Origin: Streptomyces leeuwenhoekii
Lineage (GTDB): Bacteria; Actinomycetota; Actinomycetes; Streptomycetales; Streptomycetaceae
DNA: 64,000 nt
NCBI RefSeq assembly: GCF_001013905.1
Contig: NZ_LN831790.1
Coordinates: forward strand, 1,240,001 to 1,304,000
Reading direction: 5' to 3'
This document shows positions 32,001 through 44,000 of this stretch, in pieces (positions within the stretch are counted from its first letter, which is position 1; every line of letters starts with the position of its first letter). The translations under genes and the position numbers were made by a program. Below the pieces are notes generated by a model that worked only from the letters and a program-made list of their open reading frames with translations, was not told the origin of the DNA and ran no database searches.

Positions 32001-35000
32001 CCGCATCCGGCACCACACCCACCGACGACCACACCGCCGCCAGCCCCACCATCACCGCGAAACTCGCGGGCTGGAGCACATCCACCCGGTCCAGCAGCTC
32101 CGGGTCCGCCTCCCCCCGCAGCACCTCCGTCAGGGACCAGTCGATCCACGGCTCCAGCGCCGCCGCGCACTCCGCGATCCGCTCCGCGAACACCGGGGAG
32201 TCGTTGAGCAGTTGACGGCCCATTCCGACCCACTGGGAGCCCTGGCCGGGGAACACCCACACCAGCTTGCCGGGCGCGTCCGCGCTGCCCGTGACGAGCG
32301 CGGGGGCGCTCTCGCCGCGGGCCAGTGCGCCCAGTCCGGCCAGCGCCTCGGCGCGGGAGCCCGCCACCACCACGGCCCGCCGGTCGAGCCCGGCCCGCGC
32401 GGACAGCAGCGCTCCCGCCACCGCGGCCGGGTGCGGTTCGGCGGAGCCTTCGAGGAAGGCGGCGAGCCGCGCCGCCTGCCCGGCCAGCGACGCCGCCGTC
32501 CGCGCCGACACGACCAACGGCACCACGCCCGCGTGCTCCGGCGGCTCCTCGCCGGTCGGTTCGTCGACGGGCGCCGCCTCCAGGATCAGATGGGCGTTGG
32601 TGCCGCTGGCGCCGAACGAGGACACTGCGGCGCGGCGCGGACGGCCGTACTCCGGCCAGTCGCGGGCCTCGGTGAGCACCCGGACCGCGCCCGCCGACCA
32701 GTCGACCTGGGTCGTGGGCTGCTCGACGTGCAGGGTCGCGGGGAGGACGCCGTGCCGCAGCGCCTCCACCATCTTGATCACCCCGGCCACCCCGGCAGCC
32801 GCCTGCGCGTGTCCGATGTTCGACTTCAGCGACCCGAGCCACAGCGGCCGTTCGGGGTCCCGGCCCTGCCCGTAGGTGGCCAGCAGCGCCTGCGCCTCGA
32901 TCGGGTCGCCCAGCGCCGTACCGGTGCCGTGCCCCTCGACCGCGTCGACGTCGGAGGCGGACAGCCCGGCACTGGCGAGGGCGCTGCGGATCACCCGCTG
33001 CTGCGAGGGGCCGTTCGGCGCGGTGAGCCCGTTGGAGGCGCCGTCCTGGTTGACCGCGCTGCCGCGCAGCAGGGCCAGCACCGGGTGCCCGTGCCTGCAC
33101 GCCTCCGACAGGCGTTCCAGGACGACGACGCCGACGCCCTCGGCCCAGCCGGTGCCGTCCGCGCCGTCCGCGTACGCCTTGCAGCGGCCGTCCGCGGACA
33201 GGCCCCGCTGCCGGGAGAACTCCAGGAAGGCGTCGGGGCTCGCCATCACGGTGGCGCCGCCGGCCAGCGCCATGGAGCACTCGCCCTGCCGCAGCGCCTG
33301 CGCCGCCAGGTGCATCGCCACCAGCGACGACGAACACGCCGTGTCCACCGTCACCGCCGGGCCCTCCAGGCCGAAGACGTACGCCACCCGGCCGGACGCC
33401 ACGCTGGCGGCCGTACCGGTCATCAGGTAGCCCTGGACGTCGTCGGGCACCCGGTGCAGCCGGGTCACGTAGTCGTGGTGGACGATGCCGGTGAAGACGC
33501 CGATGTCACGGCCCTTGACGGACAGCGGGTCGATGCCGGCGCGTTCCAGTGCCTCCCAGGAGGTCTCCAGCAGCAGCCGCTGCTGCGGGTCCATGGCAAG
33601 GGCCTCGCGCGGCGAGATGCCGAAGAGGGCGGCGTCGAACTGGGCGGCGTCGTACAGGAATCCGCCGGAGCGGGTGTAGCTGGTGCCGGCGTGGGACGGG
33701 TCGGGGTGGTACAGCCCGTCCAGGTCCCAGCCCCGGTCGGGCGGGAAGCCGGCGATCGCGTCCCGCCGCTCCAGCACCAGCTGCCACAGGTCCTCGGGGC
33801 TGGCCACGCCGCCGGGCAGCCGGGCGCTCATCGCGACGATCGCGATCGGCTCGTCCGCGGCGGCGACCGCCGCCCGAGCGGGCTCGGGCTCCGCCCGGTC
33901 CTCGCCGAGCAGGGTGGCCCGCAGGTGGGCGGTGAGGAGGGCGGGGGTCGGGTGGTCGAAGACGAGGGTGCTGGGCAGTTCCACGCCGGTGAAGTCCCGC
34001 AGCCGGTTGCGGAGCCGGACCGCGCTCAGCGAGTCGAAGCCGAGGCTATTGAAGGACTGCTCGAGCCCGATGCCCTCCGGTTCCCGGTGGCCGAGCACGG
34101 CCGCCACGCTCTCCTGCACCAAGGTCCGTACGGCAGCCAGCTGTTCGGCGCGGGGCAGCCGGGTCAGCCGGTCGATGGAGGTGCCGCCCGCCGCCACCTC
34201 GCGTGGCACGGAGCGGCGGGTGAGCGCCACGGCCTGCGGCTCGGTCCGGGAGGTGGTGCGGGGCGCGCCGGGAGGGGCGTCCAGGGTCACCGGACCGATC
34301 ACCGCGACGGGTTCGCCGTCCGTGTCCGCCAGGTGGAGCAGCGGGCGGCCGTCCGGCGCGGTCGTGACCCGCAGCCGCAGCGCGGCAGCGCCCTCCGCGT
34401 ACACCGTCAGGCCCGCGCAGGCGGAGACGTCCCGGTGGTCGTCGCCCGCGACGACGCGCAGCGCGGCGTCAACGAGCAGCGGGTGGAGGGTGAACGCGGC
34501 CGCCTGGGTGGCGAGTTCCTCGGGCAGGGCGATCTCGGCGACGGTGCCGCCGTCGGGTCCTTCGTGCTCCTTGAGGTCGAAGTCCGGCTCGGGCATGCCG
34601 GGCAGCAGCGCGGCACGGGCGTGCCGGGTCCACGGGCCGTGCGTCCCGTCGTCGGGCCGGGCGTGGACGACGGCGGTGCGGCGCCCGTCCGGGCCGGGGG
34701 CGTCCACGGTCACCCGTACCAGGGTGTGCCCGTGTTCCGGCACGGTGAGGGGCGTCTCGACGGTGATGTCCCGGAGGTGGCCGCAGCCGACGTGTTCACC
34801 GGCCTTGAGCAGCATCTCCAGGAGCGCGGCGGCCGCGACCCGGGTGCCGCCGCCGGGCAGCAGGCCCGGGGTGCGCGGCGACAGCCGGCCGGTGCACAGC
34901 AGGCCACCGGTGTCCGGTACGTCGATGACGGTGCCGAGCAGCGGATGCCCGGCGCCGGTGACGCCGAGGGCCTGCGCGCCGCCGGTGGCGGTGGGGTCGT

Positions 35001-38000
35001 CCTCGGCCCAGTAGCGGCGGTGCTGGAAGGCGTACGTGGGCAGGTCGGGGCCGATCGCGGCGGTGGCCCGGCCGAGCAGGGCGGCCCAGTCGACGGTCAC
35101 GCCCCGCGTGTGCAGCGCGGCGAGCGCGGTCAGCACACCGGTGGCCTCCGAGCCGTCCTTGCGCAGGACGGCGAGGCAGCTGTCCTCCGGCGCGCCGAGC
35201 GTGGCGAGCGCCAGCGCGGCGAGGGAGCCGCCGGGGCCCACCTCCAGGAACGTCGTCGCGCCGAGCGTGCCGAGCGTGGTGACGGCGTCGCCGAACCGGA
35301 CGGTGCGGCGGGCCTGGTCGGTCCAGTAGTCCGGGCTGGTGAGCAGGCCGTCGTCGGCGAGGGCGCCGGTCAGCGTGGAGACCACGGGCAGGGTCGCCGG
35401 ACGGAACGTCAGGTCGGCGACCACGGCGCGGAACTCGTCGAGCATCGGGTCCATGAGCGACGAGTGGAAGGCGTGGCTGACCGGCAGCCGCCGCGTCTTG
35501 CGGCCGCGGCCCGCCAGTTCGGCGGCGACGGCGAGGACGGCGTCCTCCTCACCGGAGAGCACGATCGCCTCGGGGCCGTTCACCGCCGCCACGCAGACCA
35601 CTCCGCCCGCGCGGGCCAGCAGCGGTGCGACGTCCTCCTCGGTGGCCTGGACGGCGACCATCGCGCCACCCGCGGGCAGGTCCTGCATGAGCCGCCCGCG
35701 CGCCGCGACCAGCCTGGCCGCCTGCTCCAGGTCCAGCATGCCGGAGACATGGGCGGCGGTGATCTCCCCGACCGAGTGGCCCGCGAGGAGGTCGGGGCGC
35801 ACGCCCCACGACTCCAGCAGCCGGAACAGCGCGGTCTCCAGCGCGAACAGGGCGCCCTGCGTGTACAGGGTCCGGTCGAGCAGGTCGCCGTCGGGTGCGA
35901 GGACGGCCTCGTGCAGGGGGCGCTCCGCGTGCCCGTGCAGATGCCGTTCCACGGCGGCGCACGCGGCGGTGAGCGCGTCGCGGAAGACCGGGAAGGTGGC
36001 GGCCAGCTCGCGTCCCATGCCCGCCCACTGGCTGCCCTGCCCGGTGAACAGCACGGCCAGCTTGCCGGTGACGGGGCTGCCGGTGACCACCGCGGGCGGT
36101 ACGGCACCGCGCTCGACGGCCCGCAGATCGGCGCGGAGCCGCTGCCGGTCGGCGGCGAGGACGACCGCGCGGTGCTCCAGCCGGGCGCGGGTGGTGGCGA
36201 GGGCGTGGGCGATGTCGGTGAGGGACACGTCGTCGCGTTCGCCGAGGAAGACGGCGAGCCGCCCGGCCTGCCCGCGCAGCCCGGCCTCCGTGCGGGCCGA
36301 GAGGACGACCGGCACGGGGAAGGCGAGGGGCTCGGCAACGGGCGGCGCTTCGGGCCCTGCCTGCGGCTTCGGCTGCGACCGCGCCCCGGCCTCCGCCCCC
36401 GGCGTCCCGTTCCCCGTCCCCTCCGGCGCTTCCTCCACGATGACGTGGGCGTTGGTGCCGCCGATCCCGAAGGACGACACGCCCGCCCGGCGGGGGCGCC
36501 CGGTGCGCGGCCAGTCGCGTGCCTGCGTGAGCAGTTCGACGGCACCGGCCGACCAGTCCACGTGGGAGGTGGGTCGGTCCACGTGCAGGGTGCGGGGCAG
36601 GACCCCGTGCCGCATCGCCATGACCATCTTGATCACGCCCGCGACGCCGGCCGCCGCCTGGGTGTGCCCGATGTTGGTCTTCACGGAGCCCAGCCACAGC
36701 GGCTGCCCGGCGGGGCGTTCCTGGCCGTAGGTGGCCAGCAGTGCCTCGGCCTCGATCGGGTCGCCGAGGGTCGTGCCGGTGCCGTGGGCCTCGACGGCGT
36801 CGACGTCGGCGGTGGTGAGCCCGGCGCGGGACAGGGCCGTGCGGATGACGCGCTGCTGCGACGGCCCGTTCGGCGCGGTCAGCCCGTTGGAGGCGCCGTC
36901 CTGGTTGACGGCCGTGCCGCGGACCACGGCCAGTACCTGGTGGCCGCGGCGGCGGGCGTCGGAGAGCCGTTCCACGAGCAGCAGGCCGACGCCCTCGGAC
37001 CAGCCGGTGCCGTCCGCGCCGTCGGCGAACGCCTTGCACCGGCCGTCCGGGGCGAGTCCGCGCTGCCGGGAGAACTCCACGAAGGTCTCCACGCTGCCCA
37101 TCACCATCACACCGCCGGCCAGCGCCATGGAGCACTCGCCGCGGTTCAGGGCCTGCGCCGCCAGGTGCAGCGCGACCAGGGAGGAGGAGCAGGCGGTGTC
37201 GACGGTGACGGCGGGCCCTTCGAGGCCCAGGTGGTAGGCGACCCGGCCGGAGACGACGCTGCCGGAGTTGCCGGTGAGGCGGAAGCCCTCGGCGCCGGCC
37301 GCCCGGTGGGTGAGCAGACTGTAGTCGTGGCTGTTGACGCCGACGAAGACGCCGATGTCCTGTCCGGCGAGGGTGGTCGGGTCGATCGCGGCCCGTTCGA
37401 ACGCCTCCCAGGAGGTCTCCAGGAGCAGCCGCTGCTGCGGGTCCATCGCCAGCGCCTCGTGGGGCGAGATGCCGAAGAAGGCGGCGTCGAACCCGGCGGC
37501 GTCATCGAGGAAGGCGCCGTGGCGGACGTAGGTGGTGCCGGGGTGGTCGGGATCGGGGTGGAAGAGCCGCTCGGTGTCCCAGCCGCGGTCGTCGGGGAAC
37601 TCGGTGACGGCGTCGATGCCGTCGGCGACCACCCGCCACAGGTCCTCCGGGCTGTGCACGCCCGCGGGGAAGCGGCAGGCCATCGCCACGATCGCGATCG
37701 GCTCGTCGGCCTTCGTGGCAGGGGCGGGCACCGGGGCGGCTGCCGTCCGGTCCGCCGGGCCGCCGAGCAGCCGGGCACGCAACTGCCCGGCGAGCGCCAC
37801 CGGTTGCGGGTAGTCGAAGATCAGCGCCGGGGAGAGGGTGAGGCCGGTCGCGGTGGCGAGTCGGTTGCGCAGTTCGACCGCGGTCAGCGAGTCGAACCCG
37901 GCCTCCTTGAAGCTGCGGGTGGCGTGCACGGCGTCGGCGGTGGGGTGGCCGAGCACCTCGGCCGCGTGCCGCCGTACCAGCTCGATCAGGGCCTCGGTCT

Positions 38001-41000
38001 GTTCGGGCTCCGCCAGTCCGGCGAGGCGTTCCCGCAGGGTCGCGGGCCCGGAGGGGGCGGTGTCCCGGGCGGCGGGCCGCGGTGCCGGGACCAGGCCGTG
38101 CAGCGGCGGCGGGAGCGGGCCGTCGGCCGCGGCGGCCCGCAGTGCGGGCAGGTCGAACCGGGCCGCGACGAGGGCGCCGTCGAGGCCGAGGGCGGTGTCC
38201 AGCAGGGCCATGCCGTCGGCGGCGGTGAGGCCGGACATGCCGATGCGGCGGTTGCGGCGCAGGTCGGCGGCGCCGAGGTGGGCGGTCAGGGCGCTGGCCG
38301 TCGACCAGTAGCCCCAGGCGAGGGAGACGGCGGGCAGGCCGAGGCGGTGGCGCTCCCGGGCCAGGGCGTCCAGGCAGGCGTTGGCCGCCGCGTAGTTGCC
38401 CTGCCCGGGGTTGCCGAGGACGCCCGCCGCGGAGGAGAACAGCACGAACGCGGCGAGGTCGAGGTCCCGGGTGAGGTCGTGCAGGTGCAGGGCGGCGTCC
38501 AGCTTGGGCCGCAGCACGGTGTCGAGGCGCTCGGGGGTCAGCTCGGTGAGCACCCCGTCGTCGAGGACACCGGCGGTGTGCACCACGGCGGTCAGCGGGT
38601 GGTCGGCGGGTACGGCGGCCAGCGCGGCGGCCAGTTGCTCCCGGTCTGCCGTGTCGCAGGCGGCGACGGTGACGGACGCACCCAGCGCGGACAGCTCCGC
38701 GGACAGCTCCGGGGCGTGGCCGGTGCGGCTGACCAGCAGCAGGTGCCGCACGCCGTGCGCGGTGACGAGGTGCCGGGCCGTCGTCGCGCCGAGCGTGCCG
38801 GTGCCGCCGGTGATCAGCACGGTGCCGTCGGGGTCGAGCGGGCGGCGCAACGCGGCCGGGCCAGACGTAAGGCGGGCCAGGCGGGGCACGGCGGCGATGC
38901 CGTCACGCACCCTCAGCTGCGGTTCCCCGCTGAGCAGCAGGGCGGGCAGCAGCGGCCGGGAGGCGTCGTCGAGGTCGGCGAGCACGATCCGGCCCGGATG
39001 TTCCGACTGGGCGGAGCGCACCAGGCCCCACACGGCGGCCGCGCCGAGTTCGGTGCAGTCGCCGGTGACGACGGCCAGCCGGGTCCGCTCCAGCGCCGGC
39101 TCGGCGAGCCACGCCTGGAGCACGGCCAGCGCGGCACCGGCCGCCTCACGGGGTGCCGTACGGGGGGCCTCGTACAGCAGCACGTCGGGCGGTGCCGCGG
39201 CCGCCGCGACGAGGTCCGCGGGGGTCGTGACCGGCACGACGGCGAGCGTCCGGTCGGCGGCGGGCAGCGACCGTTCCGTCCAGTCGACGCGGAACAGGGC
39301 GTCGTGGGGCGAGAGGGCGGTGGAGCCCGCCTGCTCCGGGGAGAACGGTGTGCCGAGGACCGCGTCGACGGTCATGACGGGCTGCCCGGTGGCGTCGGTC
39401 AGGGTGAGCGCGGTGCCCCGCTGCGTCGCCGGTCCCGGCCGCACGTGCACCGCCGTGGCGCCCGAGGCCAGCAACGTCACCCCGGTCCACACCGAGGGCA
39501 GGGTGCCGTCGGGGAGGACGGTGCGGACGGCGGCGTCGAGCAGGGCGGGGTGGAGGCCGTAGCGGTCGGCGTCGCCGACGGCGGCCTCGTCGAGGGCGAC
39601 CCGGGTTCCGGCCGTGGCGGGCGGTGGCGTGGCCGGGGTGGCGGCAGGGGTGAGGACGCCGTGCCCGTGGCGGGTCCAGGGGGCGTCGAGGGCGGCGTCG
39701 GCGGGCCGGGAGTGGATCTCCACGGTCCGCCGCCCCGTCGCGTCGGGCGCGCCGACGACGGCCTGGATGTCGCGGCTTCCGCCCTCGGGCAGCACCACGG
39801 GCACGTCCACGGTCAGTTCGCCGAGGACAGGGGTGGCGGCCAGGTCGCCGAGCCGGATCGCCAGGTCGACCAGGGCGGCGGGCGGCACCAGGACGGCGTC
39901 GGCGACACGCTGTTCGGCGAGCCAGGGCAGCGAGCGCTGCGACCACCGTGAAGTCGCCGTGAACCCGGCGGAGCCCGGCAGGCTGACGACGGCGCCGAGC
40001 AGCGGATGCCCGCCCGCGGTCTGCCCCAGCGACCCGGCATCGCCGGTCGATCGCTCCGGGGCGAGCCAGTAGCGCCGGTGGTCGAAGGCGTACGTCGGCA
40101 GCTCCACCTGCGCGGAGACCGGCGGCAGCAGGCCAGTCCAGTCGACGGCGGCACCGCGGACGAACAACTCGGCCACCGAGGACAGCAGGCGGCGCATACC
40201 GCCGTCGTCGCGGCGCAGCGTGCCCAGGGCCACCACGTCACCGAGTTCGCTGATCGGCTGGACGAGTACGGGGTGGGCGCTGACCTCCACGAACACGCTG
40301 TAGCCCTGTCCGAGCAGGTCGGCGACGGCCGGTCCGAAGCGGACCTGCTGCCGCAGGTTGCGGTACCAGTAGGCGCCGTCGACGACTCCCGCGTCCCCGA
40401 TCCACTCGCCGGTGACGGTGGAGAGGAACGGCACGACCGGGGCCTGCGCGGTCACGTGCAGGGTCTCGGCGAGGGTGTCGCGGATGTCCTCCACGTGCCG
40501 GGTGTGCGAGGCGTAGTCCACCGCGACCCGCCGCACCCGGACGCCCTCCTCCGCCAGCGCCTCCAGCGCTTCGTCCAGCGCGCCTGTGTCCCCGGCGACA
40601 ACGACCGAGGTCGGCCCGTTGACTGCGGCGACCTCCACCCGGCCCGCCCAGGGCGCGAGCCGTACGAGGGCCTCGTCCTCGGCGAGCGCGACGGAGGCCA
40701 TACCGCCCCGCCCGGACAGCTCCGCCGCGATCGCCCGGCTGCGCAACGCCACCACGCGCGCCGCGTCCTCCAACGACAGCGCCCCGGCGACACACGCGGC
40801 CGCGATCTCCCCCTGCGAGTGGCCCAGCACCGCATCCGGCCGGACCCCGGCCGACCGCCACACCGCCGCCAGCCCCACCATCACCGCGAAACAGGCAGGC
40901 TGAAGGACATCGACCCGCTCCATCAGAGCGGGATCGGTCTCCCCGCGCAGCACCTCCACCAGCGACCAGTCGGTCCACGGGTCCAGCGCCGCCGCGCACT

Positions 41001-44000
41001 CGGCGATCCGCTCCGCGAACACCGGTGAGGTCTCCAGCAGTTCGCGCCCCATACCGGCCCACTGCGTCCCCTGCCCCGGGAAGACCCAGACGATCTTCCC
41101 CGGCAGGTCCGCGCCGCCCGTGACGAGACCGGGCGCGGTCTCGCCGCGCGCCAGGGCGCCCAGCCCGGTCAGCGCCTCCTCGCGGGAGCCCGCCACGACG
41201 ACGGCCCGTTCGCCGAACACGGCACGGCCCGACGCCAGCGCCGCCGCCGTACCCGCCAGGGAGGCCGACTCGACGCAGGCGGCCAGCCGGCCGGCCTGCC
41301 GCGCCAGCGACCCGGCCGTCCGGGCCGACACCACCAGCGGCACCACGCCCGAGGGCTCCCGCGGCTCCTCGGCGCGCGGCTCCTCGGGCGCCTCCTCCAG
41401 GATCAGATGGGCGTTGGTGCCGCTGACGCCGAAGGAGGAGACCCCGGCCCGGCGCGGACGGCCCTCGCGCGGCCACTCCCTGGCCTCGGTCAGCAGCTCC
41501 ACCGCGCCCGCCGACCAGTCGGCCTCGGGCGTCGGCTCGGCCACATGGAGCGTCGCCGGGAGCACGCCGTGCCGCAGCGCCTCCACCATCTTGATCACCC
41601 CGGCCACCCCGGCAGCCGCCTGCGCATGCCCGATGTTCGACTTCAACGACCCCAGCCACAATGGCCGTTCAGGCTCTCGGCCCTGCCCGTACGTCGCGAG
41701 CAGCGCCTGCGCCTCGATCGGGTCACCCAGCGCCGTCCCAGTGCCGTGCGCCTCCACCGCGTCCACGTCGGACGGCGCGAGGCCCGCGGCGGCGAGCGCC
41801 CTGCGGATCACTCGCTGCTGGGCGAGGCCGCTGGGCGCGGTCAGCCCGTTGGAGGCGCCGTCCTGATTGACGGCGCTGCCGCGGATCACCGCCAGCACCC
41901 GGTGCCCGCGCTCCCGCGCCACCGACAGGCGTTCCAGGACGACGACGCCCGCGCCCTCGGCCCAGCCGGTGCCGTCGGCCGTGGAGGAGAACGCCTTGCA
42001 GCGTCCGTCGGGCGCGAGGGCCCGCTGCCGGGAGAACTCCACGAACGTGCCCGGCGTCGCCATCACGGTCGCGCCCCCGGCCAGCGCCATCGAGCACTCG
42101 CCCTGCCGCAACGCCTGCGCCGCCAGGTGCATCGCCACCAGCGACGACGAACACGCCGTGTCCACCGTCACCGCCGGGCCTTCGAGACCGAGCACGTACG
42201 ACACCCGGCCCGACGCCACGCTGGAGGCCGTGCCGGTGGTGGCGAAGCCCTCCAGTTCCGGCGCGCTCGCACCGCTGCCGTAGCCGTGGCCGAACACCCC
42301 GCAGAACACCCCGGCGTCGGTCCCCTTGAGCGAGAGCGGGTCGATACCGGCCCGCTCCAGAGCCTCCCAGGAGGTCTCCAGCAGCAGCCGCTGCTGCGGA
42401 TCCATCGCCAGGGCCTCGCGCGGCGAGATTCCGAAGAACGCGGCGTCGAAGTCGGCGGCCCCGCGCAGGAATCCGCCCTGCCGGGTGTACGAGGTGCCGG
42501 GGCGTCCGGGATCCGGGTCGAAGAGGCGGTCGAGGTCCCAGCCCCGGTCGTCGGGGAAGTCGGAGACGGCGTCGGTGCGGTCGGTGAGGAGCCGCCACAG
42601 GTCGTCCGGTCCCGCCACCCCGCCGGGCAGCCGGCAGGCCATGCCGACGATCGCGATGGGCTCCTCCGGGTCGGCCTCCGTGACCGGCTGGTCGGCGGGC
42701 GGCCGTTCCACGCCGAGGATCCCGGCCCTCAGCCGGGCCGCCAGCGCCTGCGGGGTGGGGTGGTCGAAGACGGCGGCGGTGGGCAGCCGCAGGCCGCTGC
42801 GCTCCGTCAGCCGGTCGCGCAGCTCGACGACGGCCGCCGAGGTGAGACCGAGGTCGCGGAAGGCACGCCCGGCCGGTACGGCGGCGGGGCCGAGCTCGTG
42901 CAGCACGGCGGCGACCTCCGTCCGCACCAGGTCCTCCAGCAGGGCGAGTTGCCCGCGCTCGTCCAGAGGGTGCAGGCGCTCGCGCAGCGCCGCGGTGACG
43001 GCCGGGTCGGGCCCGCCGTGCGGCGAGGCCGTCGTCACCAGGGCCTTGAGCAGTGCGGGCACCTCGGTGCCCCGGGTGAGGACGGTGCCGGGCCGCAGGG
43101 CGAACAGCGCCGCGTGGTCCGTGGTGAGGACGAGGTCGAGCGCGGCGAGCAGATCGCCGGGCCGGGCGTCCGGGTCGCCGGACCGGCCCAGGAAGGCACC
43201 CGGCAGGTTCCGCAGGCGCCGGTGGCGTACGACCGCCTCGGCCAGGAGCGCGTCGACGGCCGCCCGGTCGTCGCCGGGCGACCCCAGCAGCCCGGCGGAG
43301 TCCGCCACCACCAGGAAGACGGAGGGACCGTCCCCGGCGGTGTCGTCGAGGAACAGGGCCAGTTCCGGGTCGTCGGCGGTGTGCACCACCGCGGTCACCG
43401 GGCGCCCCTGCGCGGCCAGCGCGACCCGCAGCGGCTCGGGGTCCCGCCCGTCGGCCGTCACCCAGGTCACGGTCGCGCCGGTCTCGTCGGTCTCACCGGC
43501 CTCGCCGGTCCCGGCGGGGGCGGGCGGCTCGGTGCCGGGGTTGCCGACGAGGAGCAGGTGCCGCGCCCCGTGGACGGCCGCCAGTCGCCGGGCGACCGCC
43601 GCGCCGTGCTCGGTGTCCGCCCCGGTGACCACGACCGTGCCCGCGGCCCATGACCGCTCCCTCCACGGCCGCTCCCCGTCCGGCGCGCCGGTCACGGGCA
43701 TGCGGGTGAGCCGGGGAGCCAGCAGCGTGCCCGACCGGACCGCCACCTGCGGTTCCGCCGCAGCGATCGCGGCCCCGAGGACGTCCGGGTCCGGCTCCGT
43801 CCCGGCGTCGAGGTCGAGGACGGTGAGCGGCAGATCCCCAGCCGACCGGACGGCACCCCAGAGCGCGACGCCGCCCAGGTCCTGCGAGCCGTGCGCCGCG
43901 GAGACGGCAAGGTCCCGCGAGCCCTCCCGCGCACCGGCCGTAGGCTCCCGCAAGCTCTCCTGCGCACCGACCGCCACGTCCCGCAGGCCCTCCTGCGCAC

